64,000 nt of DNA from JACDAL01 sp963849115 (GTDB lineage Bacteria; Actinomycetota; CADDZG01; WHSQ01). This document shows, piece after piece, positions 1 to 7,415 of this stretch. Both the position numbers and the translations under genes were made by a program. Within the stretch, counting starts at the first letter, position 1; every line of letters starts with the position of its first letter. The stretch covers positions 496,001 to 560,000 of the forward strand of contig CAWKGK010000009.1 of assembly GCA_963849115.1 (NCBI GenBank), written 5' to 3'. A model generated the notes under the pieces. That model did not search any database. It was given only the letters and a program-made list of their open reading frames with translations, and had not been told where the DNA came from.

Positions 1-280
1 GCACTACGAGCCGTCCCCCCACCGCCCTAACGGAGGCACCCACCAGCCAAGTGATGGTGCCGTTGCTCTGCGCGATGGCAAATAGATAAGTGACTCCGAC
101 GAGGAGAACGAAAAGATCGCCAGGAAACAGCAGGGCGATGTCTTGAGCCTCGACGTCGGTGTAAACCGATCCCACTACGAAGGCGGCCACGAAGGCGAGC
201 ACGCCCATGTTCACGGGTAACGCGGTGGCCGCTGCGAACATCGCGATCAAGACGAGGATCGAAACCAGCTCTGGCGACAT
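1..280 (-). CDS. MatC-type dicarboxylate carrier, N-terminal part (runs off the left edge)
   Basis: Read on the minus strand from an ATG at 280, the first 93 residues start MSPELVSILVLIAMF and continue with hydrophobic stretches, ALPVNMGVLAFVAAFVVGS, and a FPGDLFVLLVGVTYLFAIA block. This is the pattern of the MatC N-terminal domain of membrane dicarboxylate (malonate/C4-acid) carriers. A purine-rich ribosome site (GGGGGAGG) precedes the ATG. Only the N-terminus is inside the window, so substrate and completeness cannot be judged. The gene diverges from the haloperoxidase-like gene at 652. Confidence 0.82.
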   Translation of the reverse strand, partial: MSPELVSILVLIAMFAAATALPVNMGVLAFVAAFVVGSVYTDVEAQDIALLFPGDLFVLLVGVTYLFAIAQSNGTITWLVGASVRAVGGRLVV

Positions 281-651
281 CCGCCTCCCCCTTAACGCTG
301 AAACACCGACGTGAGCGAAGCCTGGCTCAGGGTAGCGCACTCACTTCGTTCTCGCTCTGGATTCGTCTCGTCCCAAGTCCTGACCTTTCCACTCCCCATC
401 GGTAGAAGGGTCGGAGGTATGGGGCCAGTAGGGTTCGTAGCTTGGAAAGTTTGGGTGGAAGCACCTGGATCACTTTTCGACAGTGCATCTACTCGATCCA
501 GAGCCGGCCGAGCAAGGTTCGCACCATCGCGGTTCCGCCCTCTGGAAATCAATCCCCGAATTGTCGGTTTGCCGACAGACAAGTACCCTTCCCAGGAGCA
601 GGATGAGTGTTAGGCGGCCACGGGACCGCCTACGAACGAAGGGAAGGCGCG
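281..651. other. Intergenic region between divergent genes, with two small hairpins
   Basis: I see no convincing coding frame in these 371 bases; the two opposite-strand frames of about 100 codons look like composition shadows with no recognisable domain. There are two perfect small hairpins: TGTCGG/CCGACA with a 4-nt loop at 562-577, and TAGGCGG/CCGCCTA with an 8-nt loop at 611-632. The second sits about 20 nt before the start of the downstream gene, in its probable 5' leader. The region should hold promoters for both divergent genes, but no clear -35/-10 pair is visible. Confidence 0.5.
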
Positions 652-2007
652 ATGAATAAGGCGCGGGTAAGACTCAGCGACGGGATCGGGCCAGAGAGTC
701 AGGGCAAGACCGTCCACCCCTTCAAGAGGAGCTGTATCACCGCCGCCTTCCTGATCGCCGCACTCCTTGCGACGAACGTCACCGGAATCCGCGCGGCTGC
801 GCTTCGGTCCGCTCCCGCCGCCGACCCGGCCGTTATCACCGCCTGGAACGAGACTGCGGTCGCCACAATCGTCACCGATGCCGGAAAGGCCAACGCAGAA
901 GCGTTCCTCTGGTATGCGTACGAGCAGGCCGCGGTCTACAACGCCGTCGTCGGTATCACGGGACGCTACGAGCTGTACAAATGGAACGTTCGCGGCCCAA
1001 GGAGGGCGTCTCCTGAGGCCGCAGCAGCGGCAGCCGCCCACCGCGTGCTGATGACCTACTTCCCGGCTTCCGAGGAGCGACTGTCAGCCGCTTATGCCGC
1101 GTCGCTCGCGCAAGTCCCCGATGGGCAGGCGAAGCAGCAGGGCATCCGGTACGGCAACCGGGCAGCAAGGCGGATCATCAGACTCCGTGCCGACGACGGC
1201 CGGTTCGCAGGCATCACGTTCGATGAGCCGCTGGCACCCGGCGTGTGGCGTCCAACGCCGCCCTTGTTCGCGCCGTTCTTCGATCCATGGCTGGCACAGG
1301 TAGAGCCATTCCTGCTTAGGTCGCCGAGCCAATTCCGTCCGGCCGGTCCCCCCGCGCTGACCTCGGACACATATGAGGAAGAGTTCGAAGAGGTAAGAGA
1401 CTACGGAGTAAAGACAGGCTCGCTGCGAACGGCGAAACAGACCGAGACCGCACTTTTCTTCTCCGACATCGGAGTTGGACCGGTTCAGGCGTCTCTCCGC
1501 GACCTGGTGACCCGACGCCGTATGGACATCAGCGACAGCGCACGCCTGTTTGCGGCCGTGGATATGAGTCTGGCCGATGCGGTCGGTGCCAGCTGGGACA
1601 GCAAGCTCCACTTCGGTTTCTGGCGGCCCGTTACCGCGATCCAGCTGGCGAATGACGACCGCAATCCCGAAACCGAGGCAGTCCCCGGCTGGGAGCCGCT
1701 GATCATCAACCCGCCCTACCCGGACTACACGAGCGGGCTCACCACAAACATCGGCGCCCTCAGCCGTACCCTTTCTCGCCTGCTCGGCGACGGCCGCGTC
1801 GACCTGAATATCACCTCTGTTGCGGCTGGGCTTCCGGGACCGCCGCTCACCCGACACTATGAGTTCGCCCGTCGCCTCAACCGTGACGTGGTCGACGCGC
1901 GGGTTTGGTCCGGCGTCCACTTCCGTACCGCAGACGTTGTTGGGAGTGCGATGGGCAAGCACGTGGGTGACTGGGCCCTCGATCACTACTTCCAGCCCAC
2001 CGACTAG
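652..2007 (+). CDS. Secreted vanadium-dependent haloperoxidase / PAP2-fold protein
   Basis: About 451 residues from ATG 652, preceded by a GAAGGGAAGG ribosome site. An upstream in-frame start at 607 is possible but would give an awkward leader. The N-terminus carries a basic stretch, a hydrophobic segment (ITAAFLIAALLA) and a likely signal cleavage near IRAAAL. The body matches vanadium haloperoxidase/phosphatase proteins: K...GFWRP (vanadate-binding Lys and Arg), the PPYPDYTSG block, and RVWSGVHFR (second Arg/His motif). In the PSGH-type motif the acid-base His is replaced: the sequence reads TSGLT. Halide oxidation is therefore uncertain; a phosphatase-like or other role is possible. It stands alone, followed by a repeat element at 2089. 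Confidence 0.82.
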   Translation: MNKARVRLSDGIGPESQGKTVHPFKRSCITAAFLIAALLATNVTGIRAAALRSAPAADPAVITAWNETAVATIVTDAGKANAEAFLWYAYEQAAVYNAVVGITGRYELYKWNVRGPRRASPEAAAAAAAHRVLMTYFPASEERLSAAYAASLAQVPDGQAKQQGIRYGNRAARRIIRLRADDGRFAGITFDEPLAPGVWRPTPPLFAPFFDPWLAQVEPFLLRSPSQFRPAGPPALTSDTYEEEFEEVRDYGVKTGSLRTAKQTETALFFSDIGVGPVQASLRDLVTRRRMDISDSARLFAAVDMSLADAVGASWDSKLHFGFWRPVTAIQLANDDRNPETEAVPGWEPLIINPPYPDYTSGLTTNIGALSRTLSRLLGDGRVDLNITSVAAGLPGPPLTRHYEFARRLNRDVVDARVWSGVHFRTADVVGSAMGKHVGDWALDHYFQPTD

Positions 2008-2088
2008 ATATTCGGCAGCAAGAAGGCGGTACAAGGTGGAGTGGAGGCGGGGTCGTCGGACCCGGCCTCTGTTCCCCCGGCTCCAGCC

Positions 2089-2170
2089 GTGGCAAATGTC
2101 CACGGTCCGCGTTTACCCACAAGAGAACTGTGGCAGCAGCCCACGGCCCGCGTTTGCCGCCGCTGCCCAG
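2089..2170 (+). repeat. Tandem intergenic element, two 41-bp units
   Basis: Two imperfect copies lie head to tail, starting at 2089 and 2130 (period 41). Unit 1 begins GTGGCAAATGTCCACGGT and continues CCGCGTTTACCCAC; unit 2 begins GTGGCAGCAGCCCACGG and continues CCCGCGTTTGCCGC. Each unit is a partial palindrome (GTGG...CCAC-like ends around a CACGG centre). The unit resembles the first halves of the elements at 12696 and 27283, for example the shared CACGGT..GCGTTTACCCAC. It lies 82 nt after the haloperoxidase-like stop codon. Confidence 0.6.
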
Positions 2171-2288
2171 TCGCTCCCGAGCTGATGAATACCGCGACTA
2201 CGCACTGCGATGCATGATCGATGGAGAGCGGATGCTTCGGCCCGGTTCGGCTCGGAACAATTGGAGTTGGAGGGCTCGTCCAACCAAC

Positions 2289-2675
2289 ATGCTAAGGACA
2301 CCCATATGCCTGCTGATCCTACTGGCGCTCGCTTCCTGCGCTCCAGCGGCGGAAGGTAGAGGCCCGGCCTCCGGTGTGGCCGGCAGAGTGCTCATCGGCC
2401 CCCAATGCCCTGTCGAGCAAGCCGGGAGCCCCTGCCCCGATAAACCGGTGGCGGCGGAGGTGCAGGTCTTCTCTGCGGGCTCAGACGAGCTGGTGACGAG
2501 CTCAGATTCGGGCGAGAACGGCCGCTTCCGCATCGATCTGGAGCCGGGCTCTTACGAGTTACTCCCGGTCGTCTCCGAGTCGGGCGGGCTCCCCTTCGGG
2601 AGCCGGACGCATGTAACCGTCGAGGCCGGCGAGTACCGCCGCGTGACGTTGAGCCTCGACTCCGGCATTCGCTAA
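2289..2675 (+). CDS. Small lipoprotein with carboxypeptidase-regulatory-like (prealbumin-like) domain
   Basis: I start this at ATG 2289 because the protein then opens with a classic lipoprotein signal: MLRTPICLLILLALASC, with lipobox LASC and acylated Cys17. The longer frame from 2130 would begin inside the tandem repeat. The mature part (about 110 residues) has a GRVLIGPQCPV...PCPDKPV opening and a GENGRFRIDLEPGSYELLP segment, typical of beta-sandwich carboxypeptidase-regulatory-like domains on surface proteins. Two Cys near the start of the domain may form a disulfide. No catalytic motif is seen. Function unknown; probably tethered to the outer face of the membrane. Confidence 0.75.
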   Translation: MLRTPICLLILLALASCAPAAEGRGPASGVAGRVLIGPQCPVEQAGSPCPDKPVAAEVQVFSAGSDELVTSSDSGENGRFRIDLEPGSYELLPVVSESGGLPFGSRTHVTVEAGEYRRVTLSLDSGIR

Positions 2676-2699
2676 CCTGCTCTCGACAGGCCACAGAAT

Positions 2700-2748
2700 G
2701 CCGAGTGGTGGCGAATGGTTACATAGCAACCGCTATCCACCGCTCGGC
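2700..2748. repeat. 49-bp palindromic repeat, copy A
   Basis: Arms GCCGAGTGGT (2700-2709) and ACCGCTCGGC (2739-2748) flank a 29-nt centre; nine of ten arm positions pair. The same arms and the same 29-nt spacing occur at 48873-48921 and 63666-63714. It begins 25 nt after the lipoprotein stop and ends 18 nt before the start chosen for the next gene. A transcript would fold into a long hairpin, so a terminator or REP-like role is plausible. Confidence 0.85.
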
Positions 2749-2766
2749 CCGAAAGAGGGGCAGCCG

Positions 2767-3849
2767 GTGGAGCTCGAGCAACTACTAGGCGTTCACGAGT
2801 TCGAGGTCTTGGCGCGGGGCAAGCTCTCCGACGACGTCCACGCCTACGTTGCCGACGGGGCCGGGGACGAGGTCACCGCGACAGACAATGTGACCGCCTT
2901 CTCTCGCTACCGGCTGCGCCCCAGAGTCCTCGTCGACGTGTCGGATGTGGATCCCTCGGTGGAGTTACTGGGCCGACGGGCGCCGTTGCCCGTGGGGTTG
3001 GCGCCGACCGGGTGGCAGCGGTTCGTTCATGCCGACGGCGAGCTCGCCAGCGCCCGAGCGGCGGCTCGCTGCGGCGCGCCCCTGTGCCTGTCGACCGCCT
3101 CGAACTTCTCCCTGGAGGACGTCGCCGCGGCCCACGAGGAGGCGGACGGTTGCCTACGCTGGTTTCAGCTTTACGTCAACCGAGATCGCGGGCTGGTGGA
3201 GAACCTCCTGGGCAGGTCCAAAGAGGCAGGTTATGAGGCGGTCGTGGTCACGGCCGACCTCCCCGTGTTGGGCTACCGGGAGTCACAGTTTCGTCACGAG
3301 ATCACCCCTAGCGATAATGTCGCCCCTGCCAACTACGCCGCCTACGCCCGGGACCGCTCTCGCTCGCCACTCGAGTTCCTCGAAGGCTTCACCGACCCGA
3401 GCTTGACGTGGGACGACCTGCCATGGATCGAGGAGATCTCTCAACTGCCGGTCGTGGTGAAGGGAGTGATGACGGCCGAGGATGCCCGCACCGCGATCGA
3501 ATATGGGGCCGCCGGCATCGTGGTCTCGAATCACGGCGGTCGCCAGCTCGACAGGACTTCGGCATCGATCGACGCCTTGGAGGAGGTGGTCGCGGCGGTC
3601 GAGGGCCGGGCCGAGGTCTATTTCGACGGAGGAGTGCGGCGGGGCATCGATGTCCTTACCGCCCTGGGTCTGGGGGCCCGGGCAGTATTCGTCGGACGTC
3701 CCTACCTGTGGGGCCTTGCCGTGGGCGGTGAAGCCGGTGTGGTGCGGGTACTCGAGATCCTCCGGGACGAGATTGTCAACGCCATGGCATTGCTGGGGGT
3801 GACAAGCCTGGATCAGTTGGATCGCACTTACGTGTGCCGGGCGGGCTGA
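2767..3849 (+). CDS. FMN-dependent alpha-hydroxyacid dehydrogenase/oxidase (lactate oxidase family)
   Basis: About 360 residues with the glycolate-oxidase/lactate-dehydrogenase TIM-barrel signature. Visible are the active-site Tyr in FQLYVNRD, the FMN/substrate Lys in VVVKGVMTAEDA, the catalytic His and Arg in VVSNHGGRQLD, the phosphate-binding FDGGVRRG and a C-terminal FVGRPYLWGLA. These enzymes oxidise L-2-hydroxyacids such as lactate, glycolate or mandelate using FMN; the acceptor and exact substrate cannot be told. I choose GTG 2767, which has an AAAGAGGGG ribosome site 6 nt upstream. The longer frame from ATG 2698 would translate through the palindromic repeat. The 3' end overlaps a convergent membrane gene by 22 nt. 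Confidence 0.9.
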   Translation: MELEQLLGVHEFEVLARGKLSDDVHAYVADGAGDEVTATDNVTAFSRYRLRPRVLVDVSDVDPSVELLGRRAPLPVGLAPTGWQRFVHADGELASARAAARCGAPLCLSTASNFSLEDVAAAHEEADGCLRWFQLYVNRDRGLVENLLGRSKEAGYEAVVVTADLPVLGYRESQFRHEITPSDNVAPANYAAYARDRSRSPLEFLEGFTDPSLTWDDLPWIEEISQLPVVVKGVMTAEDARTAIEYGAAGIVVSNHGGRQLDRTSASIDALEEVVAAVEGRAEVYFDGGVRRGIDVLTALGLGARAVFVGRPYLWGLAVGGEAGVVRVLEILRDEIVNAMALLGVTSLDQLDRTYVCRAG

Positions 3850-4064
3850 TCCTCCGGCGTTTTCCCGGCGTCGTCGCGGGCGCGGGTGCGGTTCAGTGCT
3901 ACAAGCAGGAGCAGCAGGCCCACAAACACGACCGGGAAGGGCCACCACAGCTGCGGGCGCAGGTGGGAGAAGTCGATATCGATCACCCACGTGATGATGC
4001 CCGCAGCGACGAAGGCGATCCCGAATGCAAGAGACCAAGGGTCCATCCGGTGTCTTTCCATCAT
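3828..4064 (-). CDS. Small two-helix membrane protein
   Basis: A 78-residue protein with two hydrophobic segments (about residues 10-30 and 40-58: SLAFGIAFVAAGIITWVI and WPFPVVFVGLLLLLVAL) and a charged C-terminal tail. It overlaps the end of the PspC-domain gene by ATGA, so the two are translationally coupled in one minus-strand operon. A start at Met7 (4046) is also possible. It has no motif I recognise; similar small membrane proteins often accompany PspC/LiaF-like genes. The 3' end is convergent with, and overlaps, the FMN enzyme gene. Confidence 0.72.
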   Translation of the reverse strand: MMERHRMDPWSLAFGIAFVAAGIITWVIDIDFSHLRPQLWWPFPVVFVGLLLLLVALNRTRARDDAGKTPEDQPARHT

Positions 4065-5368
4065 CCGGCTCCTTGCTTGTCATTCTGGCTGCGCTTAGGA
4101 GTGGATTGGGTTTTCTTGTTCTCTTCTTTCTTCTCGCTGCCCTTGGCTTGTGCCGCAGCGCGCAGATCCTTAACCAGCCGGTTCCTGTACACCGACACAA
4201 AACCAACCCCCGCATCCACCTGCAGTACTAAGTGACGTTTCAGATTGCTCCCTCCTAGAGACTCGTCGAGTTTCAGCTCGAAACCCTGGTCCCTTCGGCC
4301 GGGAAGGTCCGACCCCCCGGCGCCGATGTGCCCGTCGATGTCCACAGCCACGCCGCGTGGGACGTAGATGGACAGAGTCCCGGCCACCATGTCCACGGGG
4401 ACCGTGATGCTTTCGCCCTCGTTGAAATCGAAGTTCTCCAAGTGAAGCCACAGATCGCCCGCCAGCACGCGGTAGCCTTGACTGAGCTCGACGGCGCTTC
4501 GGGGCTGTAGGGAACGGCCGCCGATCGAACCTCGCAGCGGGAGCTCGATCACGCTTGCGAGGATGAGCCCGGGCATCAGGATTATCCCCACGGGTATCAG
4601 CCACCGGGCTCGGCCCCAAAAAGCCCCCGCGACGAGGCCCGAGCCGAGCGTGATCACGGCCCCAGCCAGAAGGTCCTTGAGGCCCAGCTCCACGACGCCT
4701 AGGTTGTCGAGCACCGCGGCGCCGCCGACCACCAGCAGCATGGCCCCCAGCGATATCCAGCCGAGGGGCGAGCGCCTGCGACTCACACGCGGCGGCTTGG
4801 CCTCTCGGCGCAGCGGCAGCTGGGCGGTGGTGGTGCGCCTCGCGAGACCCGTGCCGGGAGCCGCCGTGGATGGCGATGGCGGCGGCTCGGCGGTTGCGCG
4901 CGGGGGTGGATCGCCCCTCAGCAGCAGGAAACCGAGCGCCACGAGCACGAGTGACCACAGCAAGGATGCGTCGAGATAGTCGGCTTGAACGAGCGGCATC
5001 CAGACCGGCCCTCCGAGAAAGACCAGTGCGATGGCGAACAGCGCCAGGGCGGCCAGCTTGCGGACGCCGATGTCGCGGGTGGCGGCCACTACCGCCGGCT
5101 CGCCGCCTCCTTCCTCCGGGAGGAAGAGCCAGCCGAGGACGTAGAGGAGCACACCTGACCCGCCGAACAGGGCCAGGACCACGAAGCCGAGGCGAAAAAG
5201 AACGGGGTCGAGGCCGAAATGATCGGCCAGGCCCGAGGCAACTCCCCCCAAGATGCGTTCCGTTCGCCGTCGTTCCAGCCGCGGGTAGACGGCCTGCCGG
5301 TCCTCGGCCACCCCCGCGTCGTCATCCCCACGACCCCGTCCATCCTTCTGCGCGGGCTCGTCTTTCAT
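4061..5368 (-). CDS. PspC-domain, LiaF-like membrane protein
   Basis: A 435-residue membrane protein. Residues about 30-85 form a PspC domain (RRTERILGGVASGLADHFGLDPVLFR followed by a long helix ending LGWLFLPEE). Four to six further hydrophobic helices follow, broken by a Pro/Ala-rich linker near residue 160-185. The C-terminal 140 residues (SAVELSQGYRVLAGDLWLHLENF, then VPVDMVAGTLSIYVPRG) look like the cell-wall stress-response beta domain of LiaF/VraT-type regulators. A ribosome site AAAGGA precedes the ATG. It is divergent from a PspC-domain kinase and its regulator at 5583-7384, which suggests the three form a Lia-like envelope-stress system, with this protein as likely modulator. Confidence 0.85.
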   Translation of the reverse strand: MKDEPAQKDGRGRGDDDAGVAEDRQAVYPRLERRRTERILGGVASGLADHFGLDPVLFRLGFVVLALFGGSGVLLYVLGWLFLPEEGGGEPAVVAATRDIGVRKLAALALFAIALVFLGGPVWMPLVQADYLDASLLWSLVLVALGFLLLRGDPPPRATAEPPPSPSTAAPGTGLARRTTTAQLPLRREAKPPRVSRRRSPLGWISLGAMLLVVGGAAVLDNLGVVELGLKDLLAGAVITLGSGLVAGAFWGRARWLIPVGIILMPGLILASVIELPLRGSIGGRSLQPRSAVELSQGYRVLAGDLWLHLENFDFNEGESITVPVDMVAGTLSIYVPRGVAVDIDGHIGAGGSDLPGRRDQGFELKLDESLGGSNLKRHLVLQVDAGVGFVSVYRNRLVKDLRAAAQAKGSEKKEENKKTQSTPKRSQNDKQGAG

Positions 5369-5582
5369 CGGCGCGGTCCTTTGGACTCCATGGTCCCAGC
5401 ATCGCCCGTCGCTTGCACTCCGAGCTATCGGGGATCACCCCCAATCAACCCTGACCACGTCGGTGAAGTTGGGGGTCGAGCGTCTGGTCCAGAAGACACC
5501 GAATGTGTAAGCATCAGAGTCCACCCGTCTCTCCGGAGGAGAAGGCTCCATCGCACGCGCGGCAGCCCCCGTTCTCAACGAC

Positions 5583-6752
5583 ATGACGACCCGGCTTGGG
5601 CTGAGGCGCAGCGCCAGCAACCGAGTGGTGGTCGGAGTTGCCGGGGGAGTGGGCGAGCGAACTGGTATCGAGCCGACGATCATCCGCGTCGCACTCGTGG
5701 TTCTGTGTCTCGCCTCGGGACTGGGCCTCGCCATCTATGCACTTGCGTGGGCCTTGAGCAAGGGGCCTTCGGAGGCGCCCCAAACGCGCTTGCATACGGC
5801 CGACGGCCAGCTTCGCCAGATGATCGCGGTGAGCGCAATCGTCGCCGGGATCCTGCTGGCAGCGCGAACGGCCGGGCTGTGGGTGGGTGACGCGGTGGGG
5901 TTGCCGCTGGCGCTGGCTGCGTTCGGAGCATCTGTCATCTGGGTGCGAAGCGATCGCTCGGAGGCGCGAGCTCCTCTCGACCCATTCGCCGCCGTCTTCG
6001 CGGTCCAGCCCGCCCTTCGTCTGGCAGCGGGCGGGTTGTTCATCGTCTCAGGAATGTTTCTCGTCTTGCAAAGCGGCTACTCGGCCGGACCAACGGGCGT
6101 GTTGCCTGTGGTGGTCGCCGTTCTAGGCTTGACGCTGATCTTCGGGCCCTGGCTCTACCGCCTCGCACAACAGCTTGCGGTCGAACGCCGCGAGCGCATC
6201 CGTACCGAGGAGCGCTCGGAGATGGCCGCCCACCTCCACGACTCGGTACTTCAGACCCTCGCCCTGATTCAGAGAACGAACGATGCTTCGGAGATGGCCG
6301 GCCTCGCGCGCGTGCAAGAGCGCGAATTGCGCGCCTGGCTATTCGGTGCACCTCGGCCCGGCCTTGATCTCCTGAGCACGGCACTCGAGGCGGTGGCAAG
6401 CAGGGTCGAGTCGCAGCACCGGATTGCAGTCGAGGTAGTCGTGGTAGGGGATGAGGAGATGGACGAGGGCATAACAGCACTCGCCGATGCAACCACAGAG
6501 GCGACACTCAATGCGGCCAAGCACTCGAGGGCCGATTCGGTTTCGCTGTTCGTCGAGGTGGACGAAAACACGGCCACGGCGTATGTGCGCGACAAAGGCT
6601 GCGGATTCGATCCTCGTATCGTGCCGAAACAGCGCGGCGGGATTGCAAAATCGATCACGGCGCGCATGGAGCGCCACGGGGGCCGGGCGGAGATAATCAG
6701 CGCGCCCGGTCAAGGTACCGAGGTGAAGCTGCAGATCGCGCGCACGCATTGA
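5583..6752 (+). CDS. PspC-domain sensor histidine kinase
   Basis: A 389-residue membrane kinase. An N-terminal PspC domain (RRSASNRVVVGVAGGVGER, residues 7-60) is followed by about four transmembrane helices. The dimerisation/phosphoacceptor helix carries the phospho-His in AAHLHDSVLQTLALIQ (near residue 220), and a HATPase domain follows with N-box EATLNAAKHS and G-box DKGCGFDP. The second glycine box is weak (GGIAKSI rather than GLGL). It overlaps the next gene by 4 nt, so kinase and regulator are co-translated. Known relatives belong to the NarL/LiaS class of kinases. Combined with the divergent PspC protein, an envelope-stress sensing role is a reasonable inference. Confidence 0.9.
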   Translation: MTTRLGLRRSASNRVVVGVAGGVGERTGIEPTIIRVALVVLCLASGLGLAIYALAWALSKGPSEAPQTRLHTADGQLRQMIAVSAIVAGILLAARTAGLWVGDAVGLPLALAAFGASVIWVRSDRSEARAPLDPFAAVFAVQPALRLAAGGLFIVSGMFLVLQSGYSAGPTGVLPVVVAVLGLTLIFGPWLYRLAQQLAVERRERIRTEERSEMAAHLHDSVLQTLALIQRTNDASEMAGLARVQERELRAWLFGAPRPGLDLLSTALEAVASRVESQHRIAVEVVVVGDEEMDEGITALADATTEATLNAAKHSRADSVSLFVEVDENTATAYVRDKGCGFDPRIVPKQRGGIAKSITARMERHGGRAEIISAPGQGTEVKLQIARTH

Positions 6753-7384
6753 GTCGCATATCGGTTTATCTGGTCGACGACCACCGACTCTTCCTGTCCG
6801 GAGTCCGCAGCGAGCTCGACGCCTCCTTCGCCATTCTTGGTGAGGCATACGATGTCGATGCTGCGGCTGAGGACATCGCCGCTTTGAAGCCCGACGTGGT
6901 GCTCGTGGATGTACACATGCCCGGAGGAGGCGGCGAGCACGTCATCAGGCAGACCCTGCGCCACGCACCTGCGACCCGCTTCCTTGCCCTGTCGGTCTCG
7001 GACGCCGCCGAGGATGTGATCGCGGTCATCCGCGCGGGCGCACGTGGCTACGTCACAAAAACGATCGCGCCTGCCGATCTGGCCGCCGCCGTGCGGCGGG
7101 TTCACGAAGGGGACGCCGTCTTCTCGCCGCGTCTCGCCGGGTTCGTGCTGGACGCTTTCACACCGGTCTCAGAGCCGGTCGACTCGGAGCTCGATCAGCT
7201 ATCGCCTCGGGAAAGGGAAGTGATGCGGTTCATCGCACGCGGCTACTCCTATAAGGAGGTCGCCGCTCGTCTCCACATCTCGGTCAAGACTATCGAGTCG
7301 CACGTCGGGGCGGTGCTGCGCAAGCTGCAGCTTTCGAGCCGCCACGAGCTGACTCGTTGGGCGGCCGACCGCCGCATCGTCTGA
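6749..7384 (+). CDS. NarL/LuxR-family response regulator
   Basis: A 211-residue two-domain regulator. The receiver domain has the acidic pair (YLVDDHRLF), the phospho-acceptor Asp in VVLVDVHMPG near residue 50 and the conserved Lys in GYVTKTI. The C-terminal HTH (LSPREREVMRFIARGYSYKEVA, SVKTIESHVG) is of the LuxR/NarL type. The start is TTG at 6749, inside the ATTGA overlap with the kinase stop codon, so the two are coupled. It is the cognate partner of the PspC-domain kinase and probably controls the divergent PspC operon, although no operator was identified. Confidence 0.92.
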   Translation: MSRISVYLVDDHRLFLSGVRSELDASFAILGEAYDVDAAAEDIAALKPDVVLVDVHMPGGGGEHVIRQTLRHAPATRFLALSVSDAAEDVIAVIRAGARGYVTKTIAPADLAAAVRRVHEGDAVFSPRLAGFVLDAFTPVSEPVDSELDQLSPREREVMRFIARGYSYKEVAARLHISVKTIESHVGAVLRKLQLSSRHELTRWAADRRIV

Positions 7385-7402
7385 GAACGATCCCTCCGCT
7401 GC

Positions 7403-7408
7403 TAGCGT
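7403..7408 (+). promoter_or_regulatory. Candidate -10 of gltX (leaderless start)
   Basis: TAGCGT lies exactly 7 nt before the gltX ATG, and no ribosome site is present. The hexamer and spacing are identical to those upstream of yraN (12284). No convincing -35 is seen. Confidence 0.45.
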
Positions 7409-7415
7409 CTGAGGC

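Noticed and set aside
311..613. Opposite-strand frames of about 100 codons at 292-613
   Set aside because: Both strands are open because of base composition; no domain, no ribosome site and no neighbour logic support either.
1084..2103. 339-codon minus-strand frame inside the haloperoxidase-like gene
   Set aside because: It is a composition shadow of a clearly homologous plus-strand gene; its translation is Arg/Gly/His-rich with no domain.
2698..2766. ATG 2698 as the start of the FMN enzyme
   Set aside because: It would translate the palindromic repeat, and GTG 2767 has a good ribosome site and fits the family's N-terminus.
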